A DNA stretch of 64,000 bases from Endotrypanum monterogeii. Its lineage: Eukaryota; Euglenozoa; Kinetoplastea; Trypanosomatida; Trypanosomatidae. A program made the translations under genes and the position numbers. The stretch is from positions 1,219,023 to 1,283,022 of the forward strand of contig CM007314.1 of the NCBI GenBank assembly GCA_000333855.2. Direction: 5' to 3'. Under the pieces are notes generated by a model. It was not told the DNA's origin and did no database searches. It saw only the letters and a list, made by a program, of their open reading frames with translations. How positions within the stretch are numbered: the stretch's first letter is position 1; each line of letters begins with the position of its first letter. Below are positions 53,752-63,062 of this stretch, piece after piece.

Positions 53752-54990
53752 ATGGATTTGGGCGTCATTGGCGGACCGCAGGGTCCCAAGGCGCTGTTGG
53801 ATGCAGTGAGGCAGGCGGTCTGTGACGGTGACATCGACACTCTTCGTCGTCTCTCGAAGGAGTTCCTCGCCATCAGTGACAACGTGGAGAAGTGTAGAGA
53901 TGAAAACGGCAACACTATCGTCCACCTTGCCCTAGGCAAGAGCTCGGCAACACTCGAGTACGTTCTCGAGTCGCTGCATGCAGATGTCAACGCAACGAAT
54001 GCGCAGGGGCGCACCGCACTGCACGAGGCGGTAACACAGGACTTCCTGGCGTGCACCAAAGTACTCCTCGATCATGGCGCAGATGACACCATCCAGTCGA
54101 CAACGCAGTCGACCCCTTTTCATACTGCCGCGGCATGTGGAAGTGTCGAGTCTATGGAGATGATCCTCCGCTACAGCGAGAAGCCAGATGCGAAGGTGAA
54201 CGAGTTGGATCGGCAGCGCAGCTCTGCGTTGCATAAGTGCGCATTTGACGGCGACGTCCGGGTGAGCCGGTGGTTAGTAGAGCACGGCGCCAATGTGGAC
54301 GTCTCCGACTCTACGGATGCGACACCCCTCCTCATAGCTGTGAAGATGGGTCAAGCGGGTGTGGTGGAGTACCTTCTGAGCAAGGGGGCGGACTGCAACC
54401 GACAAGATCGACATGGTAACAGTGGTCTGCACTTTTGTGCTGTCCGCTGCGATGTCAAGGTGGCTCAGCTGCTCCTGGCTGCTGGGGCTAATCCACGTTT
54501 GCTCAACGAGCAGTACGACAGTCCACTGCACATAGTTGCCCAAAATCCTCGCCTCGACTCTGGCAAGTGGGAGGAAATGGTGGGATTGCTGCTCATGGCG
54601 GGCGGGGATCCTCTACAAACCAACGCGTGCAAGAAGAAGCCGTCTGACTACGTCAGTCGAGGACTAAAAAGGATCTTTACGAAGGAGGATGTAGAGCGGC
54701 GATTGCGCAGGGAGGCGCAGCTGCAGGAGGATAATGACGCCGAACTCGCCAGAGCCTGGGAGCAGTGCGCGCAATGGAAAACTCAAGTTCTCGAGACCAT
54801 CGCTGTCCGGCGTCTCTGGGAGTCAGAGGAGGACGAACGGCTCGCGCGAGAAAAGGAGGAGCGCATTCGCGTTGGCAATGATGCGAGAATGATGTACGAC
54901 GAGGCGCTCGCGAAGTGCCACTTCCAAGAGGCAGAGATACAGCGGAGGAAGGCGCAGCTGGAGAAGGCCACCGCCAAGGGAGGACGTTAG
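53752..54990 (+). CDS. Ankyrin-repeat protein with C-terminal coiled coil
   Basis: A 412-residue protein. About seven ankyrin repeats occupy residues 45-300, recognised by the G-TALH / A / LL-GA-(D/N) pattern (for example GRTALHEAV, VLLDHGADDTIQ, WLVEHGANVDVSD, YLLSKGADCNRQD, LLLAAGANPRL). The last repeat is irregular (GGDPLQTN). Residues about 318-405 are a highly charged coiled coil rich in Glu, Arg and Ala, ending in a basic AKGGR. There is no signal peptide or membrane segment. Ankyrin repeats mediate protein binding; the partner is unknown. The repeat-plus-coil layout is common in flagellar proteins, but that is only a suggestion. It starts at the ATG at 53752. Confidence 0.92.
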   Translation: MDLGVIGGPQGPKALLDAVRQAVCDGDIDTLRRLSKEFLAISDNVEKCRDENGNTIVHLALGKSSATLEYVLESLHADVNATNAQGRTALHEAVTQDFLACTKVLLDHGADDTIQSTTQSTPFHTAAACGSVESMEMILRYSEKPDAKVNELDRQRSSALHKCAFDGDVRVSRWLVEHGANVDVSDSTDATPLLIAVKMGQAGVVEYLLSKGADCNRQDRHGNSGLHFCAVRCDVKVAQLLLAAGANPRLLNEQYDSPLHIVAQNPRLDSGKWEEMVGLLLMAGGDPLQTNACKKKPSDYVSRGLKRIFTKEDVERRLRREAQLQEDNDAELARAWEQCAQWKTQVLETIAVRRLWESEEDERLAREKEERIRVGNDARMMYDEALAKCHFQEAEIQRRKAQLEKATAKGGR

Positions 54991-55752
54991 TGTGATGTTC
55001 TTATTGCTCTCTCCCTTTTATACCGCTTTTCACAATTGTGACTGCTGTTCCGTCACGAGTTTCTTCGCTGCCGGAGAGGCCGCAGTCGAGTTTGGTGTGA
55101 CGGAAGGGGATACGCTTTCACTCTCTCTCTCACATACATACATACATACATACACATCAAATGTTTGTGGCTGTCGCGGTTTCATTCTGTTGCCACCTCA
55201 CGTCAAATGTACAGTACACGTTGTAAGACAGTCGAGCGAGTCACATCAAATGAATAGGATGAAGTTTCAGGCAAGCAACAACTCGACCGGCGCATATCAG
55301 AACAACTATAACAACAACGAAGGGAGGGAGGAAAGAAAAAAGAATGGATCATACTTGAATGGGGATATGGCGGCGGTTTTCGATGCATTTCAGTTCTGAG
55401 AAAATACGATGGTATATTGCCTGGTGTAGGATTGGTGACACTCTTCATCGTCGATGCATCCTTGTCAAACCCATCGCATCATTTCATGTTTGTAAGCGAT
55501 TCGCGGGAGTACACTTCTTCACGAAGCAGGAGAACTGCCGATATGGAGTTCTGTGCTTTATTGTGTACCGGCTAACATTGTGAGGCTGAGTACCACTTTT
55601 GTCTCCCCGTCTGACTTCTTTTTACATGAGCAGAGCCCTGTCACTCCTCCTCTCTCCCTCTTCCCCTCCCTACCCCCCCCCAAAAAAAAAAAACAAATGA
55701 TTTCTTGAACTTTTTTTTACATAGCGGGAGGCACGTGAGGTGGACCACATAC
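54991..55752. other. Intergenic spacer
   Basis: UTR-like, with (CATA)n at 55132-55155, A-runs at 55680-55692 and a T8 tract (55711-55718) with AG at 55723-55724, the probable acceptor of the next gene. Confidence 0.6.
55711..55724 (+). promoter_or_regulatory. Trans-splice signal of the Spo7-like gene
   Basis: Eight T then ACATAG. The AG at 55723-55724 is 28 bases before the ATG at 55753, which sets the start and excludes the upstream TTG frame. Confidence 0.6.
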
Positions 55753-56250
55753 ATGAGATCTGTGAAGGAGCGCGACGCTGCGGGCATGGCGGCATTTGAG
55801 CTTGCCCTGCAGTACAGCCTCATCCGACAAGACCGCTCCTACCACTTTGTACAGCTTCTCACGGCACTGTGTTCTGTCGTATTCTTTTCACAACTGGCTG
55901 TACTCAACGTGCTGCTTGTTTTGCCGCCGCTGGTGCCGTCGGTCGGGCCGTATGTAGAGTTCTTGAGAGCTTACAGTCACCCGCTGTTGGCGGCGTGCTG
56001 TCTCCTGGCGCTGTTGCTGATCAGGGCTAGTAAGAAGCGATTCATCATTGAACCCGGCGAGCAAACGATGGAGCGACTCAACCGTGATATTCTGGAACCG
56101 TGCCTCGGCATGAAATTCGATACACAGACAGGGATGCTATTCTCCGACTTCCGCGCCGGCAGTCTGCGAGGGCGAGAGAACTACTACTCTCTTCGCTACC
56201 TCGATGACCAACCGCTGCCCACCACTTCGCCGGCAGAGAGGAGAGCGTGA
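55753..56250 (+). CDS. Two-TM protein resembling Spo7 / CNEP1R1 (TMEM188)
   Basis: A 165-residue protein. After a helical N-terminus (about 1-28) there are two membrane segments (about 32-58 and 75-90) split by a short loop ending in YSHPLLA. A basic, then soluble C-terminal part follows (KKRFIIEPGEQ..., RLNRDILEPCLGMKFD). This order and length match CNEP1R1/Spo7, the regulatory subunit of the ER/nuclear-envelope lipin phosphatase: AFE start, HP before TM2, a K-R-V/F-I/V-x-P exit from TM2, and a C-M-x-x-D-T-G-x-L tail (CLGMKFDTQTGML here). The likeness rests on these short matches from memory, so it is a hypothesis. If right, it controls phosphatidate use in phospholipid and triglyceride synthesis through a CTDNEP1/Nem1-type partner, not in this window. 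Confidence 0.8.
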   Translation: MRSVKERDAAGMAAFELALQYSLIRQDRSYHFVQLLTALCSVVFFSQLAVLNVLLVLPPLVPSVGPYVEFLRAYSHPLLAACCLLALLLIRASKKRFIIEPGEQTMERLNRDILEPCLGMKFDTQTGMLFSDFRAGSLRGRENYYSLRYLDDQPLPTTSPAERRA

Positions 56251-56706
56251 GGGGGAGGGGTGGGCGACATGGGGCAGAGGTGGAGCATGCGTCGGAAACT
56301 GGCTCTCTTGCTTCGAGAGCAATCGACGCACAGCGGATAGGGTCATAAGACACGTTATCTGCTCATCTGTTGAAGAAGGAAAGTCAATATACAAGAAACA
56401 AAACTGCTGATACGAAGGTACAAAATACAAAAGAAATCGTCAGGTAGTTTGACGTCAAAGTGCGCGTTTCTGCCCCCCCCCCCTTCGGTCGGCTCGTGGA
56501 GGATAGCCATCCACGGTGCTGCCTAGGGGATGTGTTATGGGAAGAGTACTGGCGGATGCTGTACGGGGGGTACATGCACATCACAGCTGTGGATATGATG
56601 ACGTGTGAGGTGTGTATACTTTTTGAGGGGCGAATCGACAGGTTTTTTTTTTTCCGGTGAGAGAAAGGGAGGAGTGACTGTGTCTGTGTCTGTTTCTGTG
56701 TCCGCC

Positions 56707-56729
56707 TGTGTGTGTGTGTGTGTGTGTGT
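56707..56729. repeat. (GT)n microsatellite
   Basis: About 11 GT units in transcript sense in the Spo7-like 3' spacer. Confidence 0.9.
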
Positions 56730-57246
56730 ATGTGTCTGTTATCTGGGAAGAAGTCTAGACGCAGCCGCATGTGCGGTGGTCTTGCACAGAAATCTTGCGG
56801 CTTTCTCTCAACTGCTTTTCTCCTACTGCTGAGATCATGTTTCACGCAGCTGTGACTTGAACTCAATTCCCAATGAGGTAGGCTTTCTTTCTTTGCATGC
56901 ACTGCTGCTCCCTTCTCCCTTGCCCCTTTCCTTTGTAGTGTTCAAGGCACCTTTTGCCTCTGCTTTTCCCTTCGCTTCGCATCGCTTGATTTATATGAAG
57001 CATTTTTTAAGCACCCTTCCGTACGTATCGGGCTAGGCATCCAAATCGAATATAGGGGGGGGGGCTTTGGCATATACGATTCCGTTCTGCCTCAGCGCCC
57101 ACCAGCTGATCACATTTACAGGTGCGTTGTGCATTACCATCTCCTGTCCCGAGGGGGCTTTGCATTTTGTAGGGGACAAGGTACTCTGTCAGGTTCCACC
57201 TTGCAGAGAACACGCGATCGTCAACAGGATACAGTGTATCTGCATT

Positions 57247-57265
57247 CTTTTTTTTCCCCGAGCAG
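57247..57265 (+). promoter_or_regulatory. Trans-splice signal of the phosphatase gene
   Basis: A T/C tract (57247-57259), then GAG and CAG (AG at 57261-57262 and 57264-57265), 40 bases before the ATG at 57304. Confidence 0.6.
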
Positions 57266-57303
57266 GTACGCAGGCTCACGTTTTTCTTCCAAGGTTCTCG
57301 GAA

Positions 57304-58428
57304 ATGAGAAACCGACAATGTTGCAGCGGAGGGGAATCATTGTCGCTGCTGCTGATCGCAGCGTTTATTACAGCCGTTTTCGCGGCGACGCTCAATGCTG
57401 AGGCTCGTCGCCTCGTCGCTGTTGGTGACCTGCACGGGGACTACGAGCAGAGCGTCTCCGTCTTGCGTCTGACGCGTCTCATCGACAACAGAAATCACTG
57501 GATAGGTGAGGATGCGATGCTTATCCAGCTAGGTGACATTCTTGACGTTGGCCCTGACGACATACGTATTGTCCGCTTCTTGATGAGTCTTCAGGTGGAG
57601 GCTCGGGCCAAGGGCGGTGATGTGGTCCAATTGCTGGGCAATCACGAGCTCCGCAATTTCAGGGGCGACTACAAAGCGGTGGACAAGGCGAGCCTGGTGG
57701 CTAGTGGTGGAGAGAGTGGTCGTGACTTGCTTCTCTCCAATGCGTCGGACGTGGGTGTATACCTGCGAACTCGCAAGGCGATTTTCCACTACGGTCCTTT
57801 TCTCTTCATGCACGGCGGCTTCTCTACGGCCACGGCCAGCATGATTACGAGTCTCCGCAAGGTGGAGCAGTTCAACGCGGAGCTCACCAGAGCGCTGCTC
57901 AACGGGACTATTTCGGCTCTGGCCCGGAGCGGACTGGACCTCACCGAAAACGACGTCGATGACATTTCCAACCCTATCCTTGTGCGCAGCATCTTGAACG
58001 TCAAGTGTAACGCACTAAGCAAAGTGCTCGACGAGAAGTTTGCAGGCATCCAAGCTGTCGTCGTTGGCCACGTGCCACATGACCCACGCGATTTTGATGA
58101 TTGGCGGCTCTGCAACGGCCGTCTTATCGACATAGACTTTGGAATGTCGCGCTGGAAGAAAGGCGACCCAGGGCACGTGGCAGCTCTGGAGATAGATGCG
58201 GCCACGTGGCATGTACAGCTGATTGAGACGTCTTCCGCCTCCAGAGGGGTTTCGGGGAAGAGTTTATCTGTTCCGGACACCATGGCAGCTCATCGTTTGC
58301 TGCGCTTCTCTGCGATTATAGCTGCCGTTCTCGTGATTTTCCTCGTGGTGTATTGCATGTCCCTTCGCCCTGCTCGGGAAGTGGGACTGCTGTCAGGGGC
58401 GGATGCGAAACAGTATGGCACAGTTTAA
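57304..58428 (+). CDS. Shewanella-like PPP-family protein phosphatase with signal peptide and C-terminal TM
   Basis: A 374-residue Ser/Thr-phosphatase-like metallophosphoesterase. Seen: GDLHGD (41-46), GDILDVG (77-83), GNHE (112-115), a later HGG and a VVGHVPHDP metal-binding histidine, in the PPP order. The spacing and lack of a PP1/PP2A-type C-terminal region suit the bacterial-like SLP group, known in plants, apicomplexans and kinetoplastids. In the second motif PPP enzymes have GDxxDRG; here Arg is Val, the residue that normally contacts the phosphate. A hydrophobic N-terminal segment (about 14-30, followed by small residues) is probably a signal peptide, and about 325-347 is a membrane span with a short tail. 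So it is likely a secretory-pathway or surface type I protein with an extracytosolic catalytic domain. The start is the ATG at 57304, after the splice signal. Confidence 0.85.
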   Translation: MRNRQCCSGGESLSLLLIAAFITAVFAATLNAEARRLVAVGDLHGDYEQSVSVLRLTRLIDNRNHWIGEDAMLIQLGDILDVGPDDIRIVRFLMSLQVEARAKGGDVVQLLGNHELRNFRGDYKAVDKASLVASGGESGRDLLLSNASDVGVYLRTRKAIFHYGPFLFMHGGFSTATASMITSLRKVEQFNAELTRALLNGTISALARSGLDLTENDVDDISNPILVRSILNVKCNALSKVLDEKFAGIQAVVVGHVPHDPRDFDDWRLCNGRLIDIDFGMSRWKKGDPGHVAALEIDAATWHVQLIETSSASRGVSGKSLSVPDTMAAHRLLRFSAIIAAVLVIFLVVYCMSLRPAREVGLLSGADAKQYGTV

Positions 58429-58950
58429 TAGTAGGTGGCTTGCGTTCTTGTACATGAAAAAAAAAAAGAGGATGGGGCTGTGAGCGTAGAGTTCCAGTAA
58501 ATTCTTTCCTTCCCTTGCCGCACCTTCTCGTTCGTTGTGTCGAGCTCGTTCCTTGATTTGCCATAGCTTCCTTTTTGTACTTATTCACAGTGTTTTCTTC
58601 TTATGTTCTCCATGTTGAAGTGCTAAAGGAGCAGCGTCGTGGCCTTCGATGATCTCGGTGAGAAGGAAGACATTGCCGCACACACGTACTGTTCTCGGCG
58701 ATGGAATGACGTTGTCGTTGTCGTCGTTAATTCGATGTCTTTTCCACCTGGTCACGTGCGCGTTTCCTTTTTGACGTTGGTTGTATCACATGTATACCCC
58801 TACACCTTTTCCCCATCGGGTGCGTTTTCCCATGACCATTGAACAAAAAAAAATAAATAAATAAAAATGGGATTATCATTTGAAGTTTTACTGTACTTGC
58901 CTCTCCTCAATACAAACACGTATGCATGTACACACATTCATGTATACAAA

Positions 58951-58951
<1 letters not shown>

Positions 58952-58985
<34 letters not shown>
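58952..58985. repeat. (TA)n microsatellite
   Basis: About 17 TA units in the phosphatase 3' UTR. Confidence 0.9.
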
Positions 58986-58988
<3 letters not shown>

Positions 58989-59023
58989 TGTATACATGAA
59001 TGCCATCGAGTCTTTCGCTGTAT

Positions 59024-59055
<32 letters not shown>

Positions 59056-59888
59056 TCTATTCGACGATCTTGTTTAACATGAAAATTGCGGCGGCAGCTG
59101 CAGCCTCTACAATTTTTTTGTGCCTTTTCCTACAAGTGACTACTCCCTTATCGACTACATGCCCAACATCTAGCCTTTTTTTTTTTCGCATGTTTCGATT
59201 GGAGTGTCCGCGAATGGAGATGGTTTCTTTGGGAAATACGCTGCAATTTAGGAGTGCCTCTTCCATCATCAACACCGCACGAGTTGCAGCACTTGTATTT
59301 TATCCACAAAGGACATGGCGAATGCTTCTGTGGCTGGTTGGCGAAGCAGTCACAGCGAGGAAGCGTTCGTGAGGTGTAATTGTTTTCTTTGTTTCATGGA
59401 ATGAGAACTAAAATATCCGGGGCTGTTTTTTTATTTTTTTTTTGAAGTCCTTCACTGGTGTCTCGCTCTTTTGTAGTTTTGGGCTGCCGCTGTCCCTCAC
59501 TTCCGCGTATTTTTCACTTTCTCCTGTGCACATGTGCTCAGAAGAAAGGTGAAGTGTCTTGAAGGATTCTCGAGTCGCGTTCTTTCGGGTGATCTCCCCC
59601 TCCTCCTCTTTGGTTGCCTTTCATGTGCGCTTGCCAAGCTCTAGCTGACTGCATTGCATTGTGCTGCTGACACAGCATTCACTGGTCTTCTTGCGTCTCG
59701 AACTCTGACGTGCATTTTTCTTCTGGCTCACTGTGGTGGCCTGCCCTTCTCTATTGAGACTCTAGGGCTGTAGTGACTCGGGAAACACCTGACAATCTCT
59801 CATCTTTACCCATTTCTCTCCTTGATTCTTTGAGGACACACTAATATATTTGTCTGCCCGTAGCAGCTGCTCTTTCTCCCCCCTCCCA

Positions 59889-59889
59889 T

Positions 59890-59922
<33 letters not shown>
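59889..59922. repeat. (CA)n(TA)n compound microsatellite between pyrimidine tract and splice acceptor
   Basis: An AG-free compound array directly after a T/C tract (59865-59887) and directly before the first AG (59927-59928), 26 bases from the ATG at 59955. Confidence 0.7.
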
Positions 59923-59954
59923 CTGCAGGCGTTTTGCCTGGATGTTCTTTGGCA

Positions 59955-62900
59955 ATGGCCAAAAAAGAAAAAAAACCGATCGTAGCTCCGCTGAGTTCTC
60001 CAGGTTCCACAGAGGAGGAGTGCTCCGTGGAGGTATGCCTGCGCCGTGATGTGTGCGCGCGGCTGGTGCCGGAGTTGCTGATCGTCTTGCGGCTCAACCA
60101 TCAAAGTCACTTGATTGTCCCCCACCAGAGCTTCACTGAGGCCAACGGCAACTCTGTGGTTGACGGACAGCAGTTGCCGCCTCCCCAAAACAGTCCTGAT
60201 CCTCAGTTGCACTCTCTAGTGAAACAGAAGATCTCTGTAGGCGATTCAGCCACCCGTCACACATTACTGAACGACGGCAGCGCCAATCGTATAGATGTCT
60301 ACTCACTTTTGGGTTCAAGCGATGGTAGTGAAATAAGTGGCAAACGTGGTGTAGGTGCATCGGCAAAGCAGCGGAAGACCGTTGCGGCCCCGAGTTCAAA
60401 ATCCAAAGGAAAGCCCTTGGCCGGGCTCACCTCTGTTCCTGAGGGAGCTCATCACATTGGGGGAAGTGAGTTATCCCTTGTTCCGCTTCTTAGGAACCCC
60501 CAAATGGAAGTGGTTGTGGCGCTCGCCGAAGGGTCGCATTTTAATACGGACGGTTCGTTGCACTTTTTCGTGCAGTGCTGCGACTCGCTCTTATTCTCCC
60601 CGAAGTGCATGTCTGAGTGTCGTCCAGTGCTAGTACGTGTACACGGTGTGACAGGACTAAACACCTTGATGTCTATCTCGGGATCTACAAAAACGGAGAG
60701 CTCGAACGCTGCGCCGAGCGCGGATTCACGCCGTCGTCTGCGCACGTGCATTTCATTGGCGGGGGGGAACGTTACAGTTGATGCTCAGTCAATCAAATCT
60801 GCCATCTCCTCCGAAAACAACCCAGCGACTTCATCATGCCCACCACAAAGCTTGGCGGCAGCCTCATCTCAAGATTACATTTTTTTTCTGAATGAGTTGG
60901 GCACTCCTCTCGATGTATACCGCCAGCTCTATAACGCACCGTGTGAGGTTTCGCTGTGGCAATCCTTCGAGATGGACGCCGATAGGACAGATCCGGCACC
61001 GAAAAGCCTTTGCAAGCCGTCCGAGGGGGGTACTGAGGCTTTAATCGGCAGTGGCAGCTTTTCGGTGCGTGACTTCTTGACCGATGATCAAACACGATTC
61101 TCCGAGACGGTGCAACTGCTTCCTAGTCGTTCCACAGTGGGTTTGGGGGGAGATCGCACATGTCTCACTGCAGGCTGCAGTGTTTCTCTGCACCTCGACT
61201 TTTTTCATCCGTTTGCGCCTCTGCTGCACGTGGACAAAGACGGGCAGCCTCAGCAACCCAAAGCTTTCCTGACCCGTGCTCTTGTGCGCCTGCCATATGC
61301 CGCACCGTGGACAGCCGATTTCCTGGCGTTCCTTCTGCGCGAGGTCACCGCGCTGCCGCACGCGACACAGGATGTGGAGTATTACTTGCCGCCGCCCCCG
61401 CTCTTGCCATCACCACCCGCTAAGGCTGTAGAGAAGGAAAAAAAGATGGGGGGGCGCAGCAGTGCTTCGCGCAGCCGCGGTGCCGCCCAATCTGCCGCCC
61501 CCGGCTCCTCCAAGAAGTTGTCAAGCAGCGGTAATGCCCACAAGCCAGGCAAAGCAGCTGGGCGGCTCCCACCACGAGAGCCCACGCCTGAGCCACCAAA
61601 GCCGTCCTTCGCAGATGCGTTGAAGGTTTACTCCCCTCCCGGGCTGAGCGGATTCGAGGTGACAGACGGGGAGGTACGGCTGTGGTGCTTTGAGGCGACG
61701 GTGCCGGAGGTGCAGCGGCTACTCAGCCAGCTTGGCAGTTTTCTAGAGGCGCGTAGGGGGGCGTCGTCTCAGGTACGGGTACTGTTTAATGGTGAACTGT
61801 TTTCGCCGCAGCGTATGTACATAACGTATCCGCCGCTGGTCATACCGCCAGCTGGAATGGAATCTGCGTCGTCCCGATCCGGTGAAGTCAGCGGAACGTC
61901 GGTGGCATTGGAAGTGGAGCCCAGCGGAACAGGCGGGCGGCTTCACCGCATTCGCCTTTCTAGTACGATCGGTGCCCTGTGTCGTACACAGTCGCACTAC
62001 ATCCGCCAAACCCTCTCCGATGATTGCCTGCAGTCTCTGCACTCGTTGGCAGCGCTGCTAGGGGCTACGTCGATGCGAGAGGCCGAGGTGCGAAGCTGGA
62101 TGCCCTCTGCAACGCTTCTCATAGCCATAGAGCGCACCTTTGGCCAAGCACTCGAGAAGGAAGATTTGTTCGGAGTGCCAGTGATAACTTCTTCCGAAAC
62201 GAAGATTGGGGCGGATGACGCTGCGGAGAGCGCCTCCGAGGCCGCTTCCGGCGGTACCGCTGCTACGGCATCCCTGATGGGCGAGGCAGCTGTAGGGTCA
62301 CTGATTTCCTTTGATGGTATGCTCAAAGCAGAGATTCATCGCTTTATTCCCGCCGCCGCTCGTCTGCGCTTTCCCCAATTGGGGTGGATGGTCGTGACAA
62401 ACACCAAGGAGGAGGTGCTCTGCGCCTTTCCGCACAACACCCCCATCGGCCTTGTACAGCATCACATCGAGGGACAGGTGGTTCGGTGCTCCGACACTAC
62501 TTTGCTCTACGTGCTGAAATGCGCGTGTTTGGCCCGCAGTATCACACACAGCCACAACGCGGCCTTTGAGCGCATCTTGCGCCAGCGCCAGCGTGATGAG
62601 CAAACGTTTGTGAGGGAGAAGATGGCGCGATCAACGACCGGTACACTCCCACCAGTACGCCAGGCGGCAGCGGCGACCGGCGCTGAGGGTAGCCGAGAAT
62701 CCTCGCAATACCAAACAAAAATGGCTGGTACCTCGGACGAGGTCCGACAGCGCACCACTAGCTCCAGCGACGAGGATGAGGAAAAGCCGGACTGGTTGGA
62801 TTCCAGCGTTGACAAGTATCTGTGTACGTCTTTGATTCCCCCAGACAAAACGCCAGTGCCACCGCGGCGCCTGCGAGATCACGCGACTGCGCGTTGGTTG

Positions 62901-63062
62901 TTGTCTCACAAAGTCCAGTCCCGGCCAGTTGAGGTCACCGCCTCTACACTAACGGAGCTGACCATCGAGGAGCTGTGGCGCATATACGACCGGCGTGCTC
63001 CCAAGTCTGTGTCACCGACGTCGGTACACAACGACATCAAGTTGCCATTGATGCGATTTTGA
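59955..63062 (+). CDS. Large hypothetical protein, 1035 aa
   Basis: Not recognised. It has three parts: an N-terminal half (about 1-470) with beta-rich and serine-rich stretches (VEVCLRRDVCARLVPELLIVL; HFFVQCCDSLLFSPKC); a Pro-, Ser- and Lys-rich linker (about 477-550, starting LPPPPPLLPSPP); and a C-terminal half (about 555-1035) of mixed helices and strands with FIPAAARLRFPQLGW and an acidic SSSDEDEEKPDWLD segment (about 935-948). There is no signal peptide, membrane span or enzyme motif. It starts at the ATG at 59955 (MAKKEKK...). An upstream frame back to 59850 would translate the CA repeat and opens with a non-ATG codon. The general layout suggests a structural, possibly flagellar, protein, but nothing proves it. 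Long uninterrupted coding supports a real gene. Confidence 0.88.
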   Translation: MAKKEKKPIVAPLSSPGSTEEECSVEVCLRRDVCARLVPELLIVLRLNHQSHLIVPHQSFTEANGNSVVDGQQLPPPQNSPDPQLHSLVKQKISVGDSATRHTLLNDGSANRIDVYSLLGSSDGSEISGKRGVGASAKQRKTVAAPSSKSKGKPLAGLTSVPEGAHHIGGSELSLVPLLRNPQMEVVVALAEGSHFNTDGSLHFFVQCCDSLLFSPKCMSECRPVLVRVHGVTGLNTLMSISGSTKTESSNAAPSADSRRRLRTCISLAGGNVTVDAQSIKSAISSENNPATSSCPPQSLAAASSQDYIFFLNELGTPLDVYRQLYNAPCEVSLWQSFEMDADRTDPAPKSLCKPSEGGTEALIGSGSFSVRDFLTDDQTRFSETVQLLPSRSTVGLGGDRTCLTAGCSVSLHLDFFHPFAPLLHVDKDGQPQQPKAFLTRALVRLPYAAPWTADFLAFLLREVTALPHATQDVEYYLPPPPLLPSPPAKAVEKEKKMGGRSSASRSRGAAQSAAPGSSKKLSSSGNAHKPGKAAGRLPPREPTPEPPKPSFADALKVYSPPGLSGFEVTDGEVRLWCFEATVPEVQRLLSQLGSFLEARRGASSQVRVLFNGELFSPQRMYITYPPLVIPPAGMESASSRSGEVSGTSVALEVEPSGTGGRLHRIRLSSTIGALCRTQSHYIRQTLSDDCLQSLHSLAALLGATSMREAEVRSWMPSATLLIAIERTFGQALEKEDLFGVPVITSSETKIGADDAAESASEAASGGTAATASLMGEAAVGSLISFDGMLKAEIHRFIPAAARLRFPQLGWMVVTNTKEEVLCAFPHNTPIGLVQHHIEGQVVRCSDTTLLYVLKCACLARSITHSHNAAFERILRQRQRDEQTFVREKMARSTTGTLPPVRQAAAATGAEGSRESSQYQTKMAGTSDEVRQRTTSSSDEDEEKPDWLDSSVDKYLCTSLIPPDKTPVPPRRLRDHATARWLLSHKVQSRPVEVTASTLTELTIEELWRIYDRRAPKSVSPTSVHNDIKLPLMRF

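Larger units (their letters stand above)
56251..57303. other. Intergenic spacer
   Basis: No supported gene. It has a C-run (56475-56483), T-run (56642-56652), (GT)n at 56707-56729 and a G-run (57056-57064). The splice acceptor AG for the phosphatase gene is at 57261-57265 after a T/C tract (57247-57259). Confidence 0.6.
58429..59954. other. Intergenic spacer with TA- and CA-rich arrays
   Basis: No supported gene. It has (TA)n at 58952-58985 and 59033-59055, a T-rich stretch at 59425-59445 and a T/C tract (59865-59887), then (CA)n(TA)n (59889-59922) and CTGCAG with AG at 59927-59928, the likely acceptor of the next gene. Confidence 0.6.
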
